Shown here in pieces: positions 1 through 7,635 of a stretch of DNA of 64,000 bases. A program made the position numbers and the translations under genes. The number at the start of each line of letters is the position of its first letter. Positions within the stretch are counted from its first letter, which is position 1. This DNA is from Vibrio furnissii CIP 102972 (GTDB lineage: Bacteria; Pseudomonadota; Gammaproteobacteria; Enterobacterales; Vibrionaceae). The notes under the pieces were generated by a model that was not told the origin of the DNA, did no database searches, and saw only the letters and a list, made by a program, of their open reading frames with translations. The DNA lies in NCBI RefSeq assembly GCF_000176175.1, contig NZ_ACZP01000013.1, positions 434,001 to 498,000 of the forward strand, read 5' to 3'.

Positions 1-347
1 CGTTGTTCGCCCATCTGCTGGCCAACCAAGTCTTGGCGCAGCGGATGCACAAGCATTTTTCGCGTTTCATCCAGCACAAACAGATAGTTATTACCATCGA
101 AACGAATGGCATTGATCAATGCCTTGGCTTGTTTTTGCGCGTCGTCTTTGGGTAGGGATTGTTCTAGAAAGCTCACTTGGGACAAGGTGCTATTGATGAC
201 CGCGTATAGCCGAGCTTCTCGTTCTGCGATCAAATTGTGTTTGAGGGCGGTGGCTGCAATGAATAGCAGACTGATAAACCCAATGATGCTGACCAACAGA
301 ATAATTGCCAGCTTATAGCTGACCTTGATGTTTTTGAGCTTCAACAT
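1..347 (-). CDS. Cache-domain transmembrane sensor, probably a methyl-accepting chemotaxis protein (partial)
   Basis: Only the first 115 or so codons are present; the gene runs off the left edge. The protein starts MLKLKNIKVSYKLAIILL, with a signal-anchor helix at about residues 12-34. A periplasmic stretch follows containing DGNNYLFVLDETRKMLVHP, which is typical of a single Cache (sCache_2) ligand-binding domain. Such domains cap chemoreceptors, histidine kinases and cyclases. A chemoreceptor is the commonest form in Vibrio, but the signalling half is not visible, so the output is inferred. The gene faces left, and about 220 bases separate it from the next gene. Confidence 0.7.
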   Translation of the reverse strand, partial: MLKLKNIKVSYKLAIILLVSIIGFISLLFIAATALKHNLIAEREARLYAVINSTLSQVSFLEQSLPKDDAQKQAKALINAIRFDGNNYLFVLDETRKMLVHPLRQDLVGQQMGEQ

Positions 348-513
348 GATGTTTTCTACCTAGCCAAAGTTGTATGTGCTTTCTCGTTACAGAGTGCTGT
401 TTATTAGAATAATGTTGGAATCGAGATCCCGAATTAAGCGTGGTAGAAAAGTGCGAGAATTCAAACGAATCGGACGAGAGTGTTATCTGGTTCAAGAAAA
501 TTAGGTGTCACTG

Positions 514-540
514 ATGAAAAAGGGAGGCCAAAGGCCTCCC
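514..540 (-). terminator. Rho-independent terminator of the GcvR-like gene
   Basis: An 8-bp perfect stem (GGGAGGCC/GGCCTCCC, positions 522-540) with a 3-base loop is followed, on the minus strand, by a run of five T. It lies 28 bases past the stop codon of the ACT-domain gene. Confidence 0.85.
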
Positions 541-567
541 GTCGAAACGATACATTCGTGTGTGTTG

Positions 568-1080
568 TTAGGCTTCGAGGATGACTCGGGTGTCTTCACT
601 CAACGCTTCTAGCTCTTTGGCGACATCTTCGATGTCAATTTCTGGTGGTAAGCGAATCGCCATGTTGGCGGTAAATAGGCTGGAGCTGACGCCACCACCA
701 CCCGCAATAAAAACGCGTTGGCAGTCCATATCCAAAATGCTGATGCCTTGGCCATCCAACACATGAGTGATGTCGTTGACAATGCCGTAACGGTCATTGG
801 CATCGAGGCGTAATTGGTAAATCGTATCTTCTTTGAGTGGTCGCGTATCGCAGTCGACGATATTCACCATCAAATCAGGGTAGGATTGGAATGCGTGTTT
901 AACAACGTTTGCTTTGGCAAGCGGCATTTCAACCTTAATCACGGCTGCCACTTGATCTTCAATGAAATTTACTTTGCTGATTAACCACTTACCATCGTTC
1001 TCATGCGTAATGGCAGCCAGTTGTTTAATCGTGGACGGCGTGGCAGTTCCCACAAAGTTTACAATAAATGTACAAGTCAT
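568..1080 (-). CDS. ACT-domain protein of the GcvR (glycine cleavage repressor-like) family
   Basis: A 170-residue protein made of two ACT-type units (about residues 1-80 and 88-168), the arrangement of GcvR, which modulates GcvA control of the glycine cleavage operon in E. coli. The second unit reads YQLRLDANDRYGIVNDITHV, then GISILDMDCQ, the usual ligand-interface pattern of ACT domains. There is no DNA-binding domain, so it would act by binding another protein or a small ligand. Length fits the family. Vibrios often carry several GcvR-like paralogues, so assignment to gcvR itself is uncertain. It stands alone, with its own terminator. Confidence 0.8.
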   Translation of the reverse strand: MTCTFIVNFVGTATPSTIKQLAAITHENDGKWLISKVNFIEDQVAAVIKVEMPLAKANVVKHAFQSYPDLMVNIVDCDTRPLKEDTIYQLRLDANDRYGIVNDITHVLDGQGISILDMDCQRVFIAGGGGVSSSLFTANMAIRLPPEIDIEDVAKELEALSEDTRVILEA

Positions 1081-1298
1081 AATGGCCTCCGAACTTCACT
1101 TGGTCACTCTATCTTTGAGTTTAGGTGTTATGCGTCGATAAGGATTGACGAAAGTCAATTTTTTGGACGACAACGATGGGCAACTTTCAATACTTCAATC
1201 CTCTGCACAAATTTGACCTTGAGAGACAAAGGGTTATGTCATGTCGGTTACCAGAAATTATGCAATGTTGAGATTGTTGTTAATAATTGTTTAAAAGC

Positions 1299-1314
1299 TG
1301 TGATCGATCTCATG
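1299..1314 (+). promoter_or_regulatory. Possible CRP-binding site upstream of the gluconate TRAP operon
   Basis: TGTGATCGATCTCATG has a perfect left half (TGTGA), a 6-base spacer and a 3/5 right half (TCATG against TCACA). It sits 15 bases upstream of the first GntR-like palindrome. Catabolite control of gluconate genes is well known in enterics; here it is an inference from one imperfect site. Confidence 0.4.
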
Positions 1315-1328
1315 GACAATGAATGGTA

Positions 1329-1340
1329 GTTACCAGTAAC
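1329..1340 (+). promoter_or_regulatory. GntR-type operator, distal copy
   Basis: GTTACCAGTAAC is a near-perfect palindrome, followed by AT so that the right half reads GTAACAT. It matches the E. coli GntR operator core (ATGTTACC-GGTAACAT) apart from the centre and left edge. It lies 25 bp from the second copy, centre to centre. Confidence 0.65.
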
Positions 1341-1353
1341 ATTCGCGATGCAA

Positions 1354-1365
1354 GTTACCGGTAAC
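1354..1365 (+). promoter_or_regulatory. GntR-type operator, proximal copy
   Basis: GTTACCGGTAAC is a perfect palindrome and the extended site AAGTTACCGGTAACAT matches 15 of 16 bases of the classical GntR operator. It lies 48 bases before the dctP start codon. Placed ahead of a transporter, gluconokinase and 6-phosphogluconate dehydrogenase, it points to gluconate-responsive repression. The regulator gene is not in this window. Confidence 0.75.
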
Positions 1366-1413
1366 ATAAAAATATAAACCGGTTTGTTACGTGAAACTCT
1401 TAAGGACGATTCA

Positions 1414-2430
1414 ATGAAAACAATGACAAGAACACTGATCGCTGCGGCGGTCACGGGTTTGGTATCTATGTCTGCCATGGCGGCAGATTTCAAACTCAAG
1501 ATTCAGTCTTCTGATCCCTCTGGTGACCGCAACTTCCAAATTCAGCAAAGCTGGGTGGATCGCGTCGAGAAAATGTCAGGTGGCCGCATCGACATTGACT
1601 TGCTGCCTGTTGGCGCGGTGGTGAAACACACTGAAACCCTGAGCGCGATTAAGATGGGTATTCTGGACGGTCATGTCACTGCGACAGAGTTTTTCTCGGG
1701 TCAAGATCCTGCATTTGGCCTGTTGGGTAACATGGTTGGTGCATGGTCTGACACCACTCAATTACTTCAATACATGAACTACGGCGGTGGGAACGAACTT
1801 TTAACCGAACTTTACAAACCATACGGCGTACATTTTGTTGGCGCTTCAACCACTGGCGTTGAATCTTTGGTATCGAAAAAACCGCTGGATGGGGTCGCGG
1901 ATCTGAAAGGTCTGAAACTACGTGCGCCAGAAGGTTTGGTTCAACAAGTCTTTGCTGCTGCGGGAGCTACGCCCGTGAACTTGCCGGGTTCTGAAGTGTT
2001 TACGGGGTTAAGCAAAGGCGTGATTGACGCAGCCGACTACACCGTTTTCTCCACCAACCAAAAAGCGGGCATGAACGACGTCGCGGTGCATCCAGTTCAA
2101 CCAGGGTTCCACTCGCTGCCGCTGATCGACATCTCTATCAGCCAGAAAAAATGGGACAAGATGCCTGCGGATCTGCAGCAGATTCTTGAAACCTCGGTTC
2201 GTGATTTCTCATATGACATCACCACGCAATTGAAGATTGCGGACCAAGCGGCGGTGAAAGAAGCCAGCGCGAATCCGAAAATCACCATTCACAACTGGTC
2301 TGACGAAGAGCGTAAGAAATTCCGTGAAATTGCACGCAGCCAATGGAAAGTGTTTGCTGAACGCTCACCCAATGCGCAAAAAGTGTATGACTCAGTGACC
2401 ACCTTCCTAGAACAAAACGATCTACTGTAA
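1414..2430 (+). CDS. TRAP transporter substrate-binding protein (DctP family), probably for gluconate or a related sugar acid
   Basis: A 338-residue periplasmic binding protein. The signal peptide covers about residues 1-24 and ends AMAADF. The DctP core includes GLKLRAPEGLVQQVFAAAG and a GVIDAADYT segment, where the conserved Arg of LRAPE normally contacts the ligand carboxylate. It would deliver the ligand to the DctQ-DctM membrane pair encoded just downstream, driven by the sodium gradient. The ATG at 1414 is chosen because TAAGGA precedes it at proper spacing and it begins a good signal peptide; upstream in-frame codons do not. The substrate is inferred from the GntR operators and the downstream gluconokinase and gnd genes. 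Family membership is sure, substrate less so. Confidence 0.9.
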   Translation: MKTMTRTLIAAAVTGLVSMSAMAADFKLKIQSSDPSGDRNFQIQQSWVDRVEKMSGGRIDIDLLPVGAVVKHTETLSAIKMGILDGHVTATEFFSGQDPAFGLLGNMVGAWSDTTQLLQYMNYGGGNELLTELYKPYGVHFVGASTTGVESLVSKKPLDGVADLKGLKLRAPEGLVQQVFAAAGATPVNLPGSEVFTGLSKGVIDAADYTVFSTNQKAGMNDVAVHPVQPGFHSLPLIDISISQKKWDKMPADLQQILETSVRDFSYDITTQLKIADQAAVKEASANPKITIHNWSDEERKKFREIARSQWKVFAERSPNAQKVYDSVTTFLEQNDLL

Positions 2431-2452
2431 TCACGGTTATTCCTTTCTTTCC

Positions 2453-2478
2453 GAGAGGGCGCTTTGCCCTCTCATTTT
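2453..2478 (+). terminator. Intercistronic hairpin, likely partial terminator between dctP and dctQ
   Basis: An 8-bp perfect stem GAGAGGGC/GCCCTCTC with a 5-base loop is followed by ATTTT. It falls in the 63-base gap between dctP and dctQ. It could lower transcription of the membrane genes or protect the dctP message, giving the excess of binding protein these systems need. Confidence 0.65.
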
Positions 2479-2493
2479 AAACAAGAGTTCGTT

Positions 2494-3051
2494 ATGAGCG
2501 AGAATAAGCTTCCTGCTGCGTCTATCCATGACGGGCAGCCGAAAAATGCGCTGGATCGCTGGATTCTGCGTCTGGGCAACGCGCTAAGCTTGCTGTTTCT
2601 GTTTACGGTTGCGATTTCCTTTTACGAAGTGGTGATGCGTTATGTGTTCAATGCGCCGACCACTTGGGTTCATGAAACGGCCGCGTTTGTCGGCGGCACA
2701 CTGTTTGTGTTTGGTGGCGTTTATGCCATGGCGGCCGACAAACACGTGCGTGTGGTGTTGATTTACGATCACGTTTCGCAGCGCACCAAACATTACCTCA
2801 ACATCGTCCATCACATAGTTGGCCTCGCGTTTGCGGGCATGATGGCTTATGCCTCTTACGTGACGGTGGAAGCCGCATGGTTCGCCCCTTGGGGGGAGTT
2901 TCGTTTGGAAACCTCGGGGTCTGCATTTAACCCGCCTTATCCGGCGCTGCTGAAAGCGGTTATTTTCATCACTTTAGTGATTCTGGTCGTGCAGTTCGTG
3001 CTGCATCTGATTCAAGAGATTCAAGCCCTGAGGAATAAACACGATGTTTGA
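2494..3051 (+). CDS. TRAP transporter small permease, DctQ family
   Basis: A 185-residue integral membrane protein with four predicted helices (about residues 27-50, 65-85, 104-126 and 152-175). It carries the DctQ hallmark YEVVMRYVFNAPTTWVHE near the end of helix 1. DctQ packs against the large permease DctM and is needed for transport. The start at ATG 2494 is favoured by ACAAGAG just upstream; an in-frame ATG at 2464 lies inside the preceding hairpin. The 3' end overlaps dctM by 8 bases, so the two are translationally coupled. Confidence 0.9.
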   Translation: MSENKLPAASIHDGQPKNALDRWILRLGNALSLLFLFTVAISFYEVVMRYVFNAPTTWVHETAAFVGGTLFVFGGVYAMAADKHVRVVLIYDHVSQRTKHYLNIVHHIVGLAFAGMMAYASYVTVEAAWFAPWGEFRLETSGSAFNPPYPALLKAVIFITLVILVVQFVLHLIQEIQALRNKHDV

Positions 3052-4360
3052 TCTGTCTTCGATAGGTATTGAGTGGGGCAGCGTATTGATGCTGGCGATG
3101 ATGATCGGCCTGCTGCTCACGGGGATGCAACTGGCGTTCGTGACCGGTTTTGTCGCAATTTTCTTCACGCTAGGTTGGTTTGGGGTGGATGCGATTCCTC
3201 TGGTGACCAGCCGCATGTACAGCTTTGCGTCGGACTATATCTTCCTCGCGATTCCGATGTTTGTGTTGATGGCGGCAATGCTCGATCACTCGGGTATTGC
3301 CCGTGATTTGTTCGATGCGATGAAATCAGTTGGCCGTAAAGTACGCGGCGGCGTTGCGGTCCAAACGCTGTTGGTGGCGGTGCTGCTTGCATCGATGTCG
3401 GGTGTGATCGGTGGCGAAACCGTGCTGCTGGGTATTCTGGCGTTGCCACAAATGCTGCGCTTGGGCTACGACCGTAAACTGGCGATTGGTACCACGTGTG
3501 CCGGTGGTGCGTTGGGCACCATGCTGCCGCCAAGCATTGTCCTCATTATCTACGGTATGACGGCGAGCGTATCGATTGGCGATCTGTTTAAAGCTGCATT
3601 CATTCCGGCCTTTATTTTGGCGGCGTGTTACATCGCGTATGTTCTGATTCGTTGTTATATGAATCCGGCACTGGCACCAAGTTTTGAAGACGAGTTGGAA
3701 GATGAGACTCAAAGACCGAATTACTTCAAAGCCTTGTTCTTCCCCTTACTTTCGGTGGCGGTGGTGCTGGGCAGTATCTATACCGGTGTGGCCTCGGTGA
3801 CTGAAGCCTCTGCACTGGGCGTGGTGGGGATCATGATTAGCGCCATCATCCGCCGTGAAATGAGCTGGAATATGCTCAAAGAGAGTGCCATCGCGACCAT
3901 GCGGACTTGTGGGATGATCATCTGGATTGGCATTGGTGCGAGCGCGCTGGTTGGGGTTTATAACCTGATGGGCGGTATCGATTTCGTTGAAGAAACCATT
4001 TTGGCCCTGTCTGGCGGTAGCGCCATGGCCACACTGCTTATCATGATGGTGATTTTGTTGGTGCTGGGGATGTTCCTCGACTGGGTTGGGGTTGCGTTGC
4101 TGACCATGCCAATCTTTGTGCCGATTATCAGTAACTTGGGCTTTGACCCGATTTGGTTTGGTGTGGTGTTCTGCTTGAACATGCAGGTGTCATTCTTGTC
4201 ACCGCCATTCGGCCCTGCGGCGTTTTACCTCAAGTCTGTGGCACCGAAAGACATCAGCTTGGGCCTGATTTTCACCTCGCTGATTCCATTTATTTTCATG
4301 CAGATTTTCGTCCTAGCGCTGGTCATTGCGTTCCCGCAATTGGCGATGTGGTGGCAATAA
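3044..4360 (+). CDS. TRAP transporter large permease, DctM family
   Basis: A 438-residue protein with about 12 hydrophobic helices, the sodium-coupled transport subunit of the TRAP system. Family-typical stretches are ASMSGVIGGETVLLGILALP, then GTMLPPSIVLIIYG in the first half and VASVTEASALGVVG in the second; these form the inverted-repeat substrate and sodium sites. Its length is normal for DctM. It overlaps dctQ by 8 bases and is followed after 61 bases by gluconokinase, supporting one operon for uptake and phosphorylation. Confidence 0.92.
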   Translation: MFDLSSIGIEWGSVLMLAMMIGLLLTGMQLAFVTGFVAIFFTLGWFGVDAIPLVTSRMYSFASDYIFLAIPMFVLMAAMLDHSGIARDLFDAMKSVGRKVRGGVAVQTLLVAVLLASMSGVIGGETVLLGILALPQMLRLGYDRKLAIGTTCAGGALGTMLPPSIVLIIYGMTASVSIGDLFKAAFIPAFILAACYIAYVLIRCYMNPALAPSFEDELEDETQRPNYFKALFFPLLSVAVVLGSIYTGVASVTEASALGVVGIMISAIIRREMSWNMLKESAIATMRTCGMIIWIGIGASALVGVYNLMGGIDFVEETILALSGGSAMATLLIMMVILLVLGMFLDWVGVALLTMPIFVPIISNLGFDPIWFGVVFCLNMQVSFLSPPFGPAAFYLKSVAPKDISLGLIFTSLIPFIFMQIFVLALVIAFPQLAMWWQ

Positions 4361-4384
4361 ACCAACCGATAACGAGTTTAGAGT

Positions 4385-4403
4385 GGCTCCATGATGTGGA
4401 GCC
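4385..4403 (+). other. Short hairpin just ahead of gntK
   Basis: GGCTCC and GGAGCC form a 6-bp stem with a 7-base loop ending 3 bases before the AGGGA ribosome-binding site of gntK. There is no T run, so it is not a classical terminator. It may separate translation or stability of gntK from dctM. Confidence 0.4.
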
Positions 4404-4421
4404 TTAGGGAAGATGTGTCCT

Positions 4422-4919
4422 ATGAAACCGAAAAAAATATTAGTGATGGGGGTTTCTGGCTGCGGAAAGAGCTCGATTGGCAGCAAAATTGCCGATGCGC
4501 TGGGCCTGAAATTCTTTGATGGGGATGATTATCATCCACAAGATAATGTCGACAAAATGCGTCAGGGCATTCCACTGACCGACGATGACCGCTTGGGTTG
4601 GCTGCAAACGCTCAATCGTTTGTTCATCGAACAAGCGGGGGCAGTGATTGCCTGCTCCGCGTTGAAACCGGCGTACCGCGACATCTTGCGCGCCGACAAC
4701 GACGACTTGGTGATTGTGTATTTGCAGGGCGATTACGAGACCATTTGGTCGCGTTTGCAGCAGCGTTCGGATCATTACTTCCAGGGTGAAGCGATGCTGA
4801 AAAGTCAGTTCGACACGCTGGTCGAACCCGACGCCAATGAAGCCATTTTTGTCGATATCTCTCAATCATTGGATGGGGTGTTAACGCAAGCGCTGCAAGC
4901 TTTGGAGGCGCAATCATGA
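4422..4919 (+). CDS. gntK: Gluconokinase (ATP + gluconate to 6-phosphogluconate)
   Basis: A 165-residue P-loop kinase of the GntK/IdnK family. The Walker A motif GVSGCGKSSIG lies near residues 11-21, followed by FFDGDDYHPQDNVDKMRQG, the characteristic gluconate-binding region. Further on are PLTDDDRLGWL and CSALKPAYRD, all diagnostic of gluconokinase. It phosphorylates gluconate in the cytoplasm to feed the pentose phosphate or Entner-Doudoroff route. ATG 4422 is chosen over ATG 4413 because AGGGA at 4406-4410 is correctly spaced for the former. Its stop codon overlaps the next gene by 4 bases (ATGA), so gntK and gnd are coupled. Placement after a TRAP transporter suggests the transporter carries gluconate. 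Confidence 0.93.
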   Translation: MKPKKILVMGVSGCGKSSIGSKIADALGLKFFDGDDYHPQDNVDKMRQGIPLTDDDRLGWLQTLNRLFIEQAGAVIACSALKPAYRDILRADNDDLVIVYLQGDYETIWSRLQQRSDHYFQGEAMLKSQFDTLVEPDANEAIFVDISQSLDGVLTQALQALEAQS

Positions 4920-6403
4920 GTTGTCAGATTGCGATGATTGGGCTGGGTGTGATGGGCAAAAGCTTGGCATTGAATTTGGTGGATCACGGTTTCTCGGTCG
5001 CGGGATATGATCTCAACCAAGCCAACCGACTGCGAACCTTACAAGAAGCCGCCTCGTTGAGCACCATTGCGGGTAAAGGCACGTTTGCCGCCGCTGACGA
5101 TTTGACTCATCTGCTGCGCTTGCTGAACACGCCGCGTGTGATTGCGTTGTCGGTTCCCGCCGGCGATGTAGTGGATGAGGTGATTGCACAATTGCTCGAC
5201 GCGGGTTTGTCACCGCAAGATATTGTTATCGATACTGGTAACAGCTTGTGGACCGACTCCGAGCGTCGCGAAAAAGAATACACGGGCCGTTTACGTTTCT
5301 TCAGCACTGCCGTCTCTGGGGGAGAACAAGGTGCGCGTCACGGCCCGTCTCTCATGGCCAGTGGGGATCCGGAAGCCTGGACATTCGTGCAACCGCTGTG
5401 GCAAGCGATTGCTGCAAAAGTGGATGCGTCGGGTCAGCCGATTGATTCCCATCAACAAGGTGAATCGTGCGCGGCGTATCTTGGCCCTGCGGGTGCGGGC
5501 CATTACGTGAAAATGGTGCACAACGGCATTGAATACGCGGATATGCAGCTGATTTGCGAAGCCTATCAATACTTGCGTGATGTGATGACGCTCTCCGCGC
5601 CCGAGATTGGTCAGGTGTTCGAACGTTGGAACCAAGGCGTGCTTAATAGTTATTTGATGGAAATCAGCGCCGATATTTTGCAGCAGCACGACCCTGAAAC
5701 CGGCGCGGCGTTGGTGGAGATGATCCTCGACACCGCGGAACAAAAAGGAACCGGATTGTGGACGGCGGTCAACAGCCTGCAAAGTGGCAGTCCGGCCCCG
5801 AGTTTGGCGCAGGCGGTATTTGCGCGCTCACTCAGCGCAAACAAGGCGCGTCGCATGACGGCCAGTAGACAGTTGCCCGCGCAGACGTTGATTGCAGAGC
5901 CGTGCTTGGATTCGACATTGCGCGATTTGGAATCGGCTTTGTATTGCGCCAAGTTGGTGGTGTATGCGCAGGGCTTTGACCTGATGAAAACCACGTCGGA
6001 TTCCGAAGGTTGGCAACTGAATTTCACTGACATTGCTCGCATTTGGCGTTCGGGCTGCATTATCCGTGCGGGCTTCTTACACCAAATTGCGCAGGCGTAT
6101 CAGCATCAGCCGCTGTTGGATCATCTGCTGCTGGCGCCTGAATTTGTGTCTGAACTCTCGAAACGACTGTTAGGTTGGCGGCACATTGCTGCGCAATCGA
6201 TGCAAAGCGGTGTGCCGATGCCATGCCTGACGTCGGCGCTGAGTTACTACGATGCGCTACGTTGCGAGGTGTTGCCTGCCAATCTGCTCCAAGCACAGCG
6301 TGATTATTTCGGCGCGCATACCTACGCACGAGTGGATCATCCAGCGGATAAGAAATTCCATGTATTATGGGAAAAATCACAGCGTCAGCAGGTTGCGCGT
6401 TAA
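4916..6403 (+). CDS. gnd: 6-phosphogluconate dehydrogenase, decarboxylating (long variant)
   Basis: A 495-residue protein that oxidises 6-phosphogluconate to ribulose 5-phosphate and CO2. The Rossmann start is IGLGVMGKSLALNL. The substrate and catalytic block GHYVKMVHNGIEYADMQLI contains the general-base Lys, and the family-specific AEQKGTGLWTA follows near residues 277-287. It is about 27 residues longer than E. coli Gnd. At the end of the second beta strand it has YDLN where E. coli has FNRS, so the Arg that binds the NADP phosphate is Leu and an acidic residue appears before it; this hints at altered cofactor preference (inference). It is translationally coupled to gntK. Many Vibrio genomes hold a second gnd elsewhere, so this may be a gluconate-specific copy. 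Confidence 0.9.
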   Translation: MSCQIAMIGLGVMGKSLALNLVDHGFSVAGYDLNQANRLRTLQEAASLSTIAGKGTFAAADDLTHLLRLLNTPRVIALSVPAGDVVDEVIAQLLDAGLSPQDIVIDTGNSLWTDSERREKEYTGRLRFFSTAVSGGEQGARHGPSLMASGDPEAWTFVQPLWQAIAAKVDASGQPIDSHQQGESCAAYLGPAGAGHYVKMVHNGIEYADMQLICEAYQYLRDVMTLSAPEIGQVFERWNQGVLNSYLMEISADILQQHDPETGAALVEMILDTAEQKGTGLWTAVNSLQSGSPAPSLAQAVFARSLSANKARRMTASRQLPAQTLIAEPCLDSTLRDLESALYCAKLVVYAQGFDLMKTTSDSEGWQLNFTDIARIWRSGCIIRAGFLHQIAQAYQHQPLLDHLLLAPEFVSELSKRLLGWRHIAAQSMQSGVPMPCLTSALSYYDALRCEVLPANLLQAQRDYFGAHTYARVDHPADKKFHVLWEKSQRQQVAR

Positions 6404-6484
6404 GTCGTCAAGATGTGACGAAGCGACAATGTGACAGGAAGGCCGTGACGGAAGATCGCGATAAAAAGCAAAAAGTAAAAAAAC

Positions 6485-6509
6485 AAAAAGCGCCGAAGGG
6501 CGCTTTTTT
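6485..6509. terminator. Bidirectional terminator between gnd and the DUF3943 gene
   Basis: AAAAAGCGCC, loop GAAG, then GGCGCTTTTTT: a strong stem with A and T runs on either side, lying 82 bases after gnd and 52 bases after the convergent DUF3943 gene. It can serve both strands. Confidence 0.85.
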
Positions 6510-6560
6510 ACGTTGAATCGTGCAATTGTTGAATCAATAAATCGAGTCGTGGCAGGCGGG

Positions 6561-7460
6561 TCAGAATGTCACTTTAAAGGTTGCTCCCACAAACTGGGTG
6601 TCGTACGTGGCGCCGGAGTCGAGCGCAAATTTCGCCGCGTCTTGATTGCCAAACCACGGGTGACTTTCAAATTGAAATTCGGCAGAACCGCCCCAAGCAT
6701 TGCTCACCCAGCCATGAATGTGGCCCACAGGGTTTAAGAAAAACAGCGTGAAGCTCCCCATGCGTTCAGAGCCCCAAACTTCACCCCCGTTATCGACAAT
6801 GTTCTGCTCGGCTTCAAACATCATTTCGCCCACCACCGCACCGAAAAATGGTGTAATAAACAGATCTTGCCAAGAGGGGACTTCGGCAAAGGCTTCTACA
6901 CCGTATTCCCAAAACAGGCCAGACATCGCGGCGGAGTAAAGGAAAGATTCAAACTCGTTAAACCCAGCATGACGTGCCGCCGTGTAATAAACACCGCCAA
7001 AATACGGGTGCATGACGTAGTTGAGGTAATGTTCGTCGCGGTCCCAAGTTGGGCCGGAGGAGACGTTGTCTTTCCATTTCTTACCCAGACCACTGAGGTT
7101 GCGATCTTCTTCATCCCATTGCGTTACCGACTCGGGCAATAAGGTCATCAAGCCCACTGTCGCAATACTTAAACCCAAAATGGTGTACGTTTGATCTTTC
7201 AGGTAATCCCAGTCTTTGGTGTCAGAAATGGTCAAGTAACGCGGTAAGGCGGGTTCATCCAAATGAAGTTCTGGCTCGCCAGCAAGATTCACCGCAAGGG
7301 GAGAACGCGCACGGTATGCCAACGGAGAGGCATCACTGCAATTGATGCTCTGACAGTTTGCTGAGTAAGAGAGTTCGATGTGAGGGCTTATCCCGTATGG
7401 CGCGGCACTGGCGCAAGCGGGGAGCGATAACATCAGCGCAGTGATGCTTTTAATTGACAC
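6561..7460 (-). CDS. DUF3943 family envelope protein
   Basis: A protein of about 299 residues with an N-terminal signal peptide (SIKSITALMLSLPACASAAP), one hydrophobic helix around residues 90-110 and a long Trp/Tyr/Gly-rich region. The stretches TWDRDEHYLNYVMHPYFGG and FEYGVEAF-like FWEYGVEAFAEVPSWQD match the DUF3943 pattern. It ends in a Phe-terminated beta strand (FVGATFKVTF), as outer-membrane proteins do. The function is not known. The start is taken as GTG at 7460 because GGAGCT sits just upstream and a signal peptide follows; a longer version from 7499 lacks a ribosome-binding site. It is transcribed alone and convergently with the gluconate operon. Confidence 0.75.
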   Translation of the reverse strand: MSIKSITALMLSLPACASAAPYGISPHIELSYSANCQSINCSDASPLAYRARSPLAVNLAGEPELHLDEPALPRYLTISDTKDWDYLKDQTYTILGLSIATVGLMTLLPESVTQWDEEDRNLSGLGKKWKDNVSSGPTWDRDEHYLNYVMHPYFGGVYYTAARHAGFNEFESFLYSAAMSGLFWEYGVEAFAEVPSWQDLFITPFFGAVVGEMMFEAEQNIVDNGGEVWGSERMGSFTLFFLNPVGHIHGWVSNAWGGSAEFQFESHPWFGNQDAAKFALDSGATYDTQFVGATFKVTF

Positions 7461-7635
7461 AGTAGCTCCAAGACGTTGTTTTATAATGATCAGAATCACA
7501 ATTATCTAGTAAAGTCCTAAGGATGAAAATAAGCAAATCGCTTATTGACATAAAACTGATGGAGATAGCAGGCCAATCAACGATATAGTGGCTTGATAGT
7601 AGCCTCAAAGAAGGCCCGGAGATAAGGTCATAGTT

